Source: Thalassospira alkalitolerans (lineage in GTDB: Bacteria > Pseudomonadota > Alphaproteobacteria > Rhodospirillales > Thalassospiraceae). From it: a stretch of DNA of 64,000 bases. Under the pieces are notes generated by a model. It was not told where the DNA came from, searched no databases, and saw only the letters and a program-made list of their open reading frames with translations. Location of the stretch: positions 1 to 64,000 of the forward strand of contig NZ_JFKB01000017.1 of assembly GCF_002115745.1 (NCBI RefSeq), in the 5' to 3' direction. Below are positions 1-8,760 of the stretch, piece after piece (the first letter of the stretch is position 1; every line of letters starts with the position of its first letter). A program made the position numbers and the translations under genes.

Positions 1-23
1 ATTCTGACAAATCATGAAACGCT

Positions 24-1439
24 CTAGTGGCCACCACCCGGCGCAAAGAAATCATCAGATGACAGACCGCTTTTTTGCAACTGAGCCGTAACCTGAGACT
101 TCAAACGATCCAGACCAGCTTCATCAGCTGCTTCACAGCGGGCAACGATAGCTGGCTGGGTATTTGAAGCACGTAACAACCACCAACCATCTTCGGTACT
201 GACACGCACACCATCAATACCACTGACTTCGGCACCAGCCTCAGACAGGCGGGCGCGGACTTCTTCGATCAGGGCAAATTTGCGATCATCGGAGCATTCA
301 ATCCGTGTTTCTGGCGTATTGACCGCAACCGGCATTGCATCACGCCATGCATCAAGGCTTTTGCCGCTTTGGACCAAAATACGATACAGGCGAATAGCCG
401 CATACATCGCATCGTCATAGCCATAGTAACGTTCGGCAAAGAAGATATGACCGCTCATTTCGCCGGCAATCGGTGCCTTTGCCTCGACCATTTTGGTTTT
501 GATCAACGAATGACCAGTCTTCCACATGATCGCGTCACCGCCAAGACGGGTGACTTCATCAAACAAAGTCTGGCTGGCTTTGACATCGGCAATGATCGAG
601 GCGCCTGGCAGACGGCCCAGGACATCGGCGGCATAAATCTGCAATAGCTGATCGCCCCACAGAACACGCCCCTGCCCGTCAACCACACCGATACGGTCAC
701 CGTCGCCATCAAAGGCAACGCCCCAATCCGCATCAAGCTTGGCAACCAGCGCCTTAAGATCAACCAGATTGGCCTCAACCGTCGGATCCGGATGATGGTT
801 AGGGAAGGTTCCATCAATTTCATCAAACAGCAGATGATGATTACCCGGAAGCTTGGCAGTCAATTTACGAACCACATCCCCCGCAGCGCCGTTGCCGCAA
901 TCCCAAACGATGGTCATCGGCTTTGCCACGTCGCAATCAAGTTCCGCCAGAAGTCTTTCGACATAGCGGTCCTCGATATCGATATCCGTCACCGAACCCG
1001 CACCTGTTTCAAAATCGCCCTTGGCTGCGATACGACCCAGTTCCTGAATAGCCTCGCCAAACACCGACTTACCAGCATTCAGCATCTTAAAGCCATTATA
1101 GTCGGATGGATTGTGCGATCCGGTAACCATGATACCCGCATCGGTTTTTTGATCGTAAACCGTGAAATACAGCATCGGGGTCGGGCCGCGCCCAACCCGA
1201 ACGACATCACAACCGGTCGCAGCGATACCGTCGACCAGCGCATCTGCCAGTTCGGGCGAGCTTAAACGCCCATCGCGGCCAACGGCCACGCGCTTTCCGC
1301 CAGACCGGCGCACAGTCGTACCGAATGCCTTGCCCAAGGCACGTGCATCGGCCACATGCAGGGTTTTGCCAACAACACCGCGCACGTCATACTCACGCAG
1401 CACAGAAGGATCAAACTGATGTCCGGCAGAAATGGTCAT
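24..1439 (-). CDS. manB: Phosphomannomutase/phosphoglucomutase
   Basis: This 471-residue enzyme of the alpha-D-phosphohexomutase family interconverts hexose 6-phosphates and 1-phosphates in the cytoplasm, feeding GDP-mannose and UDP-glucose synthesis. The phosphoserine loop TGSHNP puts the catalytic serine at residue 108. The metal-binding DGDGDR lies at 244-249, and the C-terminal phosphate-binding loop reads RASNTQP near residue 428. The length fits AlgC/ManB. It is the last gene of galU-ugd-manB and starts 8 nt after the ugd stop, so the three are probably cotranscribed for polysaccharide precursors. Whether mannose or glucose is the main substrate cannot be read from the sequence; the symbol follows common usage in related genomes. 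Confidence 0.93.
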   Translation of the reverse strand: MTISAGHQFDPSVLREYDVRGVVGKTLHVADARALGKAFGTTVRRSGGKRVAVGRDGRLSSPELADALVDGIAATGCDVVRVGRGPTPMLYFTVYDQKTDAGIMVTGSHNPSDYNGFKMLNAGKSVFGEAIQELGRIAAKGDFETGAGSVTDIDIEDRYVERLLAELDCDVAKPMTIVWDCGNGAAGDVVRKLTAKLPGNHHLLFDEIDGTFPNHHPDPTVEANLVDLKALVAKLDADWGVAFDGDGDRIGVVDGQGRVLWGDQLLQIYAADVLGRLPGASIIADVKASQTLFDEVTRLGGDAIMWKTGHSLIKTKMVEAKAPIAGEMSGHIFFAERYYGYDDAMYAAIRLYRILVQSGKSLDAWRDAMPVAVNTPETRIECSDDRKFALIEEVRARLSEAGAEVSGIDGVRVSTEDGWWLLRASNTQPAIVARCEAADEAGLDRLKSQVTAQLQKSGLSSDDFFAPGGGH

Positions 1440-1447
1440 ACTTTAAC

Positions 1448-2764
1448 TTAGCCTCCGATTGATGCACGTCCGACGCAGGTATAGCTGAAACCCTGTTCTG
1501 CCATCTCGCCAGGTTCATAGACATTTCGCAGATCCACCACAATCGGGTGTTTCAGCGTAGATTTGATACGGTCCAGATCCATCCCGCGGAACTCGTTCCA
1601 TTCGGTCAGAACGACCATTGCATCGGCCCCTTCGATGGTCTCGAAAGCGCCGTCGCAGTAAACAATATCGCCCAAAAGCTTCTGGGCTTCTTCCATTGCC
1701 TCTGGATCAAAGGCCCGAACCGTCGCGCCTGCTTTAATCAGTGCCGGAATAATATCAAGGCTTGGCGCATCACGCATATCATCGGTATTTGGTTTGAATG
1801 CCAAACCAAGGATGCCGATGGTCTTGCCCGCAACCGAACCACCACAGGCTGAAATGATACGATCCGCCATGGCTTTTTTGCGTTTGGCGTTCACATCGAC
1901 CACAGTTTCAATAATGCGCAACGGGCTGCCATGTTCCTGTGCGGTACGAACCAGCGCCAAGGTATCTTTTGGGAAACATGACCCACCATAACCCGGCCCG
2001 GGATGCAGGAATTTCTTGCCAATACGGCCATCAAGGCCGATCCCGCGCGCAACATCATGAACATCGGCGCCAACTTTTTCACAAAGGTCAGCGATTTCAT
2101 TGATGAAGGTAATCTTGGCCGCCAGAAAGGTATTGGCAGCATATTTGATCATTTCCGACGTCTCGCGGGACGTGAATACAATCGGCGTTTCGATCAGATA
2201 TAGCGGACGATATATATCGCGCATCACGTCACGCGCACGTTCATCCGTCGTTCCGATAACCACACGATCCGGGCGCATAAAATCACCAATCGCCGACCCT
2301 TCACGCAGGAATTCCGGATTGGAAACCACGGCAAATTCCGCATCTGGTCGCTTTGCACGGATGATGCGCTCAACCTCACGCCCTGTTCCAACCGGAACGG
2401 TTGATTTCGTCACGATCACCGTAAAGCCGTCCATTGCCTCGGCGATCTCTTCGGCAGCGGCGTAAACATAACTCAGATCGGCATGACCATCACCACGGCG
2501 CGTTGGCGTCCCGACAGCAATAAACACCGCATCAGCATCCTTCACCCCAACCTTAAGGTCGGTTGTGAATTTCAGACGTCCCGCCTTAACGTTGTTTTCA
2601 ACAAGAACATCCAAACCTGGCTCATAGATCGGCATGATGCCGTCCTCAAGACGGGCAATCTTGGTTTCGTCCTTGTCGACACAGATCACATCCGTGCCAA
2701 ATTCCGAGAAACAGGCACCGGAAACGAGCCCCACATATCCGGTACCAATCATTGCTACGCGCAT
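1448..2764 (-). CDS. ugd: UDP-glucose 6-dehydrogenase
   Basis: This 438-residue enzyme oxidises UDP-glucose to UDP-glucuronate with two NAD+, for uronic-acid-containing exopolysaccharide or LPS. The N-terminal Rossmann motif GTGYVG is at 7-12. The catalytic cysteine is Cys263 in GYGGSCFPKD, and the conserved lysine is in the EMIKYAANTFLA segment near residue 207. All three family domains (NAD-binding, central dimerisation, UDP-binding) are present at normal length. It lies between galU, which makes its substrate, and manB. A 76-nt gap separates it from galU. Confidence 0.96.
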   Translation of the reverse strand: MRVAMIGTGYVGLVSGACFSEFGTDVICVDKDETKIARLEDGIMPIYEPGLDVLVENNVKAGRLKFTTDLKVGVKDADAVFIAVGTPTRRGDGHADLSYVYAAAEEIAEAMDGFTVIVTKSTVPVGTGREVERIIRAKRPDAEFAVVSNPEFLREGSAIGDFMRPDRVVIGTTDERARDVMRDIYRPLYLIETPIVFTSRETSEMIKYAANTFLAAKITFINEIADLCEKVGADVHDVARGIGLDGRIGKKFLHPGPGYGGSCFPKDTLALVRTAQEHGSPLRIIETVVDVNAKRKKAMADRIISACGGSVAGKTIGILGLAFKPNTDDMRDAPSLDIIPALIKAGATVRAFDPEAMEEAQKLLGDIVYCDGAFETIEGADAMVVLTEWNEFRGMDLDRIKSTLKHPIVVDLRNVYEPGEMAEQGFSYTCVGRASIGG

Positions 2765-2840
2765 GGAAATTCTACCCTAGTCATGATGGCTGGCAGGTGT
2801 CTGTCCCGGCACCTGCCAGCAAGTTTGAATTTGGTTTCTG

Positions 2841-3728
2841 CTATTCTGCAGCTTCGCCTTCGGCAAACTCTTGAATGAGTTTGCGAACATCGTCACGCAT
2901 GTCTTCGCGTGCGAGCGCAAAAGACATGGTGGCTTTCAAGAAACCAATTTTATTACCGCAATCGAAACGACGGCCTTCGAAACGATAACCATAGAACGGC
3001 ACCTTGCCGATCATCGCCGCTAATGCATCGGTCAGCTGGATTTCATTGCCAGCACCGCGCGGAATATTTTCAAGAACCTCGAAGATACCCGGATCAAGAA
3101 TATAACGCCCGATTGCCGACAGGGTCGAGGGTGCGTCTTCCGGCTTTGGCTTTTCAACCATGCCACAGGCACTGACCAGACGTCCATTGGTGCCTTCGAC
3201 TTCAAGCACACCGTAACGCTGGGTTTCTTCGCGCGGCACATCCATTACCGCAACCATGTTGCCACCAGTCCGGCCATAACTTTCGACCATCTGCTTCATG
3301 CAAGGGACCTTTGACTGGATAAGGTCATCAGCCAGCAGAACAACAAACGGTTCGTCACCAACCAGCGACTTGGCACATAAAACCGCATGACCAAGGCCCA
3401 ACGGGTTGCCCTGACGGGTATAGGTCACACGACCATGCTCCGGGATCATCGCAAGTGAGGTCACCAGCGCGTCATGCTTGCCGCGCTCCATCAAAATTGC
3501 TTCTAGTTCGGCAGAACGGTCAAAATGGTCCTCGATTGCGGTTTTGCCACGGCCGGTCACAAAGATGAACTCTTCGATGCCCGCAGCAATTGCCTCTTCG
3601 ACGGCATATTGAATAAGCGGCTTATCGACAACCGGCAGCATTTCCTTGGGCATTGCCTTGGTTGCAGGCAAAAAACGGGTTCCCATACCTGCCACCGGGA
3701 ATACAGCCTTCCTGATTCGTTTCGACAT
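2841..3728 (-). CDS. galU: UTP-glucose-1-phosphate uridylyltransferase
   Basis: This enzyme makes UDP-glucose from UTP and glucose-1-phosphate. The frame stays open to 3758, but I place the start at the ATG at 3728 (MSKRIRKAVFPVAG), which has an AGGAAAG ribosome site and is where GalU proteins usually begin; that gives 295 residues. The nucleotide-binding signature GMGTRFLPATKAMPKEMLP is intact, as is the VEKPKPEDAPS region. It is the first gene of the galU-ugd-manB set. The 113 nt upstream contain a small CATTTC-A-GAAATG palindrome at 3799-3811 that could lie in its promoter. Confidence 0.95.
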   Translation of the reverse strand: MSKRIRKAVFPVAGMGTRFLPATKAMPKEMLPVVDKPLIQYAVEEAIAAGIEEFIFVTGRGKTAIEDHFDRSAELEAILMERGKHDALVTSLAMIPEHGRVTYTRQGNPLGLGHAVLCAKSLVGDEPFVVLLADDLIQSKVPCMKQMVESYGRTGGNMVAVMDVPREETQRYGVLEVEGTNGRLVSACGMVEKPKPEDAPSTLSAIGRYILDPGIFEVLENIPRGAGNEIQLTDALAAMIGKVPFYGYRFEGRRFDCGNKIGFLKATMSFALAREDMRDDVRKLIQEFAEGEAAE

Positions 3729-3841
3729 GCCTTCTTTCCTCTGTTTTGACCGCGCCATACCCGCATTCTCCGCATTCGGCCAATCTATGCTTCTGCCACA
3801 TTTCAGAAATGCGGATCAAGCAAGCGCGCTGTGTAACCTAT

Positions 3842-4657
3842 TCAATCTTTACAAAGCTGTAACAGAAGGCTTCGCGCAGCGTTGATCTTGGATGCAAGAT
3901 AATCTGATCCGCCGTGGTCCGGATGGACCGCCTTGATCAGAACCTGATAGGCCCGGTTGATCTCTTCGCGGGTTGCGTTATCCGCCACACCAAGGATCTT
4001 TCTGGCCTCGCCTGCATCCATTTCTCCGCTGCGAAATCCGTTCTCAGCTTGCTCGTTATTCTGTCCGGCCTTGCCGTTTCCATGGTCATCCGCATTTCGG
4101 GACGCCTGCCAGTTACGCCAGCCGGAACAATCCGGTCGCCGATCCAGATAGGTTTCCAGAACGATCTGACTCTGATCTTGTGCGCCGCAACATTCAACAT
4201 AAAATGACTGCAGTTCGTCAACCCCAAGTGTATCAACATCCCGTCCGGCCATTGCGCCTCGCACAATTGTACCGCCCAATTGTCCGTTATCGTGATCAAG
4301 ATACATATGCAGATAATTGGTTTTTATTTCGGACACCCGACCGGAACCAACACCGGAACGCCCAGAAGAACGTCCAGCACCGCCCCGCGACCGGGCAGCT
4401 CCAAACATCCTGCGCAATAATGGCCACAATAAGCCAATTTTGAGGATTCTCGCGACGAATGGTATGGCAGCAACAAGGGCAGCAACCATAGCTGCAAGTT
4501 TACCCGTCAGCAGTAACCAGCCTGCTAGCAAAACAAGGACTAAAACAACCGCCCAAGCCCCAAGCTTTCTGACGTCCTTTGGTTCAGCGGCGGAAAGCCA
4601 TTTAATGGCAAAACCAGCCCCGACAAAAAGTCCGATCCCCATCAAAAACCACTGCAT
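3842..4657 (-). CDS. Membrane-anchored J-domain protein
   Basis: This 271-residue predicted inner-membrane cochaperone has hydrophobic segments at about 3-19, 34-51 and 54-80. A Gly/Ser/Arg-rich linker (86-108) and a middle region follow, and the protein ends in a C-terminal J domain at about 217-268 with the HPD tripeptide at 245-247. The order TM then C-terminal J resembles the Tim14/Pam18 and alphaproteobacterial DnaJ-like membrane proteins, which recruit DnaK to the membrane. Its start codon overlaps the VWA gene stop (TGATG), so the two are translationally coupled. The client is unknown. The J domain is clear; a specific role is not. Confidence 0.85.
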   Translation of the reverse strand: MQWFLMGIGLFVGAGFAIKWLSAAEPKDVRKLGAWAVVLVLVLLAGWLLLTGKLAAMVAALVAAIPFVARILKIGLLWPLLRRMFGAARSRGGAGRSSGRSGVGSGRVSEIKTNYLHMYLDHDNGQLGGTIVRGAMAGRDVDTLGVDELQSFYVECCGAQDQSQIVLETYLDRRPDCSGWRNWQASRNADDHGNGKAGQNNEQAENGFRSGEMDAGEARKILGVADNATREEINRAYQVLIKAVHPDHGGSDYLASKINAARSLLLQLCKD

Positions 4658-5424
4658 CAGGACCGCTTCCGCAACTGGGCGCTCAGCAATTTGACGTCCT
4701 TGGCCGCGTTCCTGCCTGCGTAATCATCAAGTGCGGCAATCCCGCCAACGGCGAAACTTGCCACAGCGCCCAGCAACGCCCGCAGATGATCCGCCGCATT
4801 GGCATCAAAACGGGCAAAGGCCCCGCCGGTAATCCGGGCAATTTCGCGAAAGGCAGTTTCCGCCTTTGGATCAAATCCTTCCTGAAACATGAAAGCCCGA
4901 ACACCTTTTAGTGCCAATTGCCCTGCAACCCCGGCCAGATTATCAAGGTCCTCTTCAAAGCAATCGCCGACATAAATTAAGGCATTAATCTTTTTATCGC
5001 GGGCTTGGCCTTCGACATGAGTTAACACGCGACCAAGCTGTGTATGCCCGGCACGACACGAGACCTTTGTCATATAATCGCGAAGTCTGGATGCATCCCG
5101 ACACCACCCACTGGCTTTGCATTCAGACAGGCCGCAAAAAAATACCAGTTGGATATCAAGTGTACTGCCAATCCCTGATACTGCGTCAAACATTTCCGCC
5201 TGAAGAACGGCGGCGTTGTCCCAGCTTGGCTGGCGACTGGCCGTGGCATCCATGGCAAAGATCAGGCGCCCGTTTGCCGGGCCGGATGCAGGGGCGCCCT
5301 TGGCCAGGGTATTTGCCTTGGTCAAAAACGCGGCAACATCCGCCCGGCTTGATGCTTCGGGCGTGATATTGTTTTTCGACGCTGTTTTTTCTTTCGGCAC
5401 GTTTTCTTTTGGCACAGACACCAA
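4657..5424 (-). CDS. VWA-domain protein
   Basis: This cytoplasmic protein of about 255 residues has a von Willebrand factor A fold. The metal-dependent adhesion site DxTxS is visible as D59-A-T61-A-S63, followed by the alternating strands and helices expected of the fold (LDIQLVFFCG, INALIYVGDCFE, VRAFMFQEG). There is no signal peptide. No ATG is available near the N-terminus: candidate starts are TTG at 5424 and GTG at 5421 or 5415, and none has a convincing ribosome site, so the exact start is uncertain. It begins 45 nt after mipZ and overlaps the J-domain gene by one base, suggesting a mipZ-VWA-J unit. VWA proteins often act as scaffolds for AAA ATPases or chaperones; that role is inference here. 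Confidence 0.8.
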   Translation of the reverse strand: MVSVPKENVPKEKTASKNNITPEASSRADVAAFLTKANTLAKGAPASGPANGRLIFAMDATASRQPSWDNAAVLQAEMFDAVSGIGSTLDIQLVFFCGLSECKASGWCRDASRLRDYMTKVSCRAGHTQLGRVLTHVEGQARDKKINALIYVGDCFEEDLDNLAGVAGQLALKGVRAFMFQEGFDPKAETAFREIARITGGAFARFDANAADHLRALLGAVASFAVGGIAALDDYAGRNAAKDVKLLSAQLRKRS

Positions 5425-5468
5425 CCAATTTTATCGGGCACGACCGTCGTGATATAGGGCGGCATATG

Positions 5469-6368
5469 TCAGATCGGCAACTCTTCACCGTCAGCAGGCG
5501 AAAATCCGACAATTTCCAAAAGCGCCCTAACTTCCTGACGGGCTGCCATATGTGACATGCTCATGGGGATGCCAACGCCCTTCTCGCGAAGATCCAAAAG
5601 CGTCAGCCCTTTAAGGAATAATTCCCTGTAAATTACACGTTCCCCAAAGCCCGGTGCGACACGGAACCGAATGCGACTGGCAAGCTTGTCGACGATTTCG
5701 GCAATGTCGCGTTTGTTCCGCGCATCAAGATGTGACAGACGATTACGCATAACGATCCAGTCAATGGTCCCGCCATCAACCCCGGCCCGGCGTTTGCGCG
5801 CATCCCAGACCATTTCGGCGTAGATACTGGGGCCTTTAATATCAAGGGTATCGGGATCGATACGTGCCAGCATGTCAAGATCGATATAGCTGTCATTGAT
5901 CGGCGTCACGAGTGTATCAGCGCATGCATGGGCCAACCGCGACAAATAATTGTCACTTCCCGGACAATCCATAACAACGAAATTGCAGCTCATGACCAAT
6001 TCGCCCAGCGCCTTGGTAAAGCGATCCCGTTCGTCAAGCTTGGCAGCATTTCCGTCTTCAAGCGCGCTGCGATGGACCGGGAGGTGGTCGGGAATCGGCA
6101 GGTTTAACTTCTTTTTTTCGTTAAAGGAAATGCGATTTTCGACATAACGGGTCAGCGTTCCCTGACGGGCATCGATATCAAGCGAACCAACCGAGAATCC
6201 CATTTTCATCAGCGACACAATCAAATGCATCGCTGTTGTCGATTTCCCTGATCCACCCTTTTCATTACCGATCACGATCACGTGGGCGCGTTTTGCCCCG
6301 GGCTGTTTGGCGGTCGCGGTCTGTTGGCCCGCGCTGTCCCCGGTTGCGCCGGTCTCTTGCACCGTCAT
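5469..6368 (-). CDS. mipZ: Division-plane positioning ATPase MipZ
   Basis: This 299-residue P-loop ATPase belongs to the ParA/MipZ family. The deviant Walker A KGGSGKST is at about 37-44, with a further Asp-rich strand (SLDIDARQGTLTRY) and VVMDCPGSDN as Walker B. MipZ forms gradients from ParB-parS at the poles and inhibits FtsZ assembly, placing the septum in alphaproteobacteria that lack MinCDE. The first 28 residues form an Ala/Gln/Gly-rich tail ahead of the conserved domain. It is transcribed divergently from the secreted-protein gene at 6580 and is probably the first gene of the unit containing the VWA and J-domain genes. Confidence 0.93.
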   Translation of the reverse strand: MTVQETGATGDSAGQQTATAKQPGAKRAHVIVIGNEKGGSGKSTTAMHLIVSLMKMGFSVGSLDIDARQGTLTRYVENRISFNEKKKLNLPIPDHLPVHRSALEDGNAAKLDERDRFTKALGELVMSCNFVVMDCPGSDNYLSRLAHACADTLVTPINDSYIDLDMLARIDPDTLDIKGPSIYAEMVWDARKRRAGVDGGTIDWIVMRNRLSHLDARNKRDIAEIVDKLASRIRFRVAPGFGERVIYRELFLKGLTLLDLREKGVGIPMSMSHMAARQEVRALLEIVGFSPADGEELPI

Positions 6369-6579
6369 TGCAGTATGCTCCGTTATTCAGGCAATTATTC
6401 TGTCCCCAGGGTCAATACCCTTCCCCCAATGACCGTCTTTATTCACAAAAATCAAGAACAAAGAACGTCACCAGAAGCAAGTCGGTGACTGGCCCCTAGC
6501 CAATCTATCACCGTAGAGGTAAAGATAGGAGTAGGGAAAAAATGATTTCTCCAGCAATAACATAAAGAAAGGACGCAAA

Positions 6580-7605
6580 GTGACCAATCGGGGGGCCCTA
6601 TTGGGCGGCGTAATGGCCGGCACTTTGATAATGACAGGCGGATTTTCCGCAATGGCGCAGGATACGGGCGGTTTTGAACAAATTCCGACCGACCAAAGCC
6701 CGCTTGCCTTTGCCGCAGACATGCCTGTCACCAGCGTTTTTTTGCGTCAGTACCGCGAAAACAGTACTGTTTTTGTTGGCCGGTGGTTTGTGCCACCACA
6801 GGAAGGTAGCCTTAAGAATACACGTAGCGACCTGTTCATCGAAACCGTCTATTCGACCTCAGCACCCGGTTTCACATTCAGCAGTGAAATGCCATCCAAC
6901 CAATTGCTGGGCATGTTTGACGGATTGCGCGGCAACAGCACAGTCAATGGCGCCAATTTCACGCAAGATACGCGCTATGGCCCAATTGCCATGACGCCCT
7001 TTACACGGGCGGGATCACAATGCATTTCCTTTGTCGCGCAATGGAATCCGGACACGCCCACGACGCGTGGCAGCCGCCTGTTAGGCTATTACTGCGATCC
7101 GATCACACGCCAAAGCGGAACCGAATACCGCAAACCACCCGCAACACTTGGCATGATCGATGCACAGCAATTTGCCGCCGCATTCTTTGGCAAATTTGAC
7201 ATCCAACTTCCCGAAGGCGTCACAAGGCCAACAGCTCCCGACGCGATGGAAACCCCATCTGCCACCGCCCTTCCGGAAAACAATACTGCCCCCACCCCGC
7301 CAGAGGGCCAGCCCATCACCATCAACTGGCAAGGTGTGCGCGGTCAGGGGGTATTGAAGTTCGATCAGCCTTCCGGTGAAGGCACGATGACAATCGACAG
7401 TGATGTTCGCCATTGTGAAGGCATCTGGCGTCATGACGGCGGGGCTTATCAAACAGGCACTTTGCCTTTTGGCAGCTGGTATGTTTTCTGTGATGACGGT
7501 TCGTCTGCGCGCGGGCATTACACCAGCGAAGGCCCCGGCAGCGTCACCGGCGAAGGTCAGGATAATCAGGGCCAAGCCGTCTATTTTCGCCAACTGAACT
7601 CATAA
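6580..7605 (+). CDS. Secreted protein of unknown function
   Basis: This 341-residue protein starts with GTG at 6580 after an AAAGAAAGGA ribosome site. Residues 1-27 form a signal peptide (GGVMAGTLIMTGG core, likely cleavage after AMA before QDTGG), so it is periplasmic or exported. Mature residues up to about 210 form a first region with two cysteines. A Pro/Thr-rich linker near 215-245 leads to a C-terminal Gly-rich beta region of about 95 residues, containing the other two cysteines (RHCEG, FCDDG). I do not recognise the family. It sits 21 nt ahead of the FAD oxidoreductase and may share its transcript. Confidence 0.85.
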   Translation: MTNRGALLGGVMAGTLIMTGGFSAMAQDTGGFEQIPTDQSPLAFAADMPVTSVFLRQYRENSTVFVGRWFVPPQEGSLKNTRSDLFIETVYSTSAPGFTFSSEMPSNQLLGMFDGLRGNSTVNGANFTQDTRYGPIAMTPFTRAGSQCISFVAQWNPDTPTTRGSRLLGYYCDPITRQSGTEYRKPPATLGMIDAQQFAAAFFGKFDIQLPEGVTRPTAPDAMETPSATALPENNTAPTPPEGQPITINWQGVRGQGVLKFDQPSGEGTMTIDSDVRHCEGIWRHDGGAYQTGTLPFGSWYVFCDDGSSARGHYTSEGPGSVTGEGQDNQGQAVYFRQLNS

Positions 7606-7626
7606 GCCCCGGATAGCCGTGCAAGC

Positions 7627-8760
7627 ATGACCACCGACATTCAAACCGTAATCATTGGGGCTGGCGTTGTTGGCCTTGCCTGTGCACGCGCCCTTGCAAA
7701 AACCGGGCGTGAAGTTCTGATCATTGAACGTCACGATATGATCGGCAGTGAAACCAGCGCACGTAACAGTGAAGTCATCCATGCGGGGATCTATTACCCC
7801 AAAGGCAGCCTAAAGGCGCAATTCTGTGTGGCGGGACGGGATATGCTGTATCGCTATTGCGCGGAAAACGGCATTGATCACAAGCGCACGGGAAAACTGA
7901 TTGTCGCCACCCACGAAGATCAGATACCGGCACTACGCGACATCGAAAAACGTGCAAACGAAAATGGCGTTAACGATCTTGTCTGGCTGGATGGGTCACA
8001 GGCCATAGCGCGTGAACCGGCACTGAACTGTGTTGCCGCCCTTGAAAGCCCATCGACCGGAATTGTTGATTCCCACCAGTTAATGGTAACCCTTTTGGGC
8101 GAGGCAGAGGCAAATGGCGCGACACTTGCGCTCAATACCGACGTTGTCGCCGCGACATACGAAAACGATGTATTCACCATTGAAACGCGCGACCGCGATG
8201 GTCAGGAAATGAACCTGACCTGTGCGGAACTTTTGGTCGCAGGTGGTTTGCATAGCCAGACATTAGCCCATAACTTTACCGGCCTTGCACAAGCCAGCGT
8301 TCCACCGCAACATTATGCACGCGGGTGCTATTTCACCCTGTCGGGCAAGGCACCCTTTTCAACCCTGATCTATCCTGCACCAGAACAAGCCGGGCTTGGC
8401 ATTCACTTGACACTTGACCTTGGCGGACAGGCACGGTTCGGACCAGACGTTACCTGGGTTGACGAACCAAACTATGACGTGCCTGCGGAAAAGCGCGCCG
8501 GTTTTGCCGCCGCCATTCGCAGATATTATCCGGATCTGGACGAAAACGCCCTTCAGACCGGTTATGCGGGTGTTCGCCCCAAAATACAGGCGCCGGGTGA
8601 AGCCGCACGGGATTTCCTGATATCGGCCCGTGATGCACATGGCATTGATGGTCTGATAATGCTGTATGGCATCGAATCACCGGGATTGACGGCAAGCCTT
8701 GCAATAGCAGACCATGTCGAAAACATCCTGTCCCGGCAGAAGTTAAAGGCGGCATCGTGA
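7627..8760 (+). CDS. L-2-hydroxyglutarate dehydrogenase-like FAD oxidoreductase
   Basis: This 377-residue flavoprotein is of the DAO/L2HGDH type. The FAD dinucleotide motif GAGVVGLACARALA is at about 12-25. The family motif RNSEVIHAGIYYPKGSLKA at about 47-65 is characteristic of LhgO/L2HGDH, which oxidises L-2-hydroxyglutarate and passes electrons to quinone. The C-terminal FAD-contacting stretch ends in GIESPGLTASLAIADHV. Substrate specificity is inferred from the motif only; a related 2-hydroxyacid or amino-acid substrate is possible. Its stop overlaps the next start (TGATG), so it is coupled to the GH114-like gene, an odd partner. Confidence 0.85.
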   Translation: MTTDIQTVIIGAGVVGLACARALAKTGREVLIIERHDMIGSETSARNSEVIHAGIYYPKGSLKAQFCVAGRDMLYRYCAENGIDHKRTGKLIVATHEDQIPALRDIEKRANENGVNDLVWLDGSQAIAREPALNCVAALESPSTGIVDSHQLMVTLLGEAEANGATLALNTDVVAATYENDVFTIETRDRDGQEMNLTCAELLVAGGLHSQTLAHNFTGLAQASVPPQHYARGCYFTLSGKAPFSTLIYPAPEQAGLGIHLTLDLGGQARFGPDVTWVDEPNYDVPAEKRAGFAAAIRRYYPDLDENALQTGYAGVRPKIQAPGEAARDFLISARDAHGIDGLIMLYGIESPGLTASLAIADHVENILSRQKLKAAS

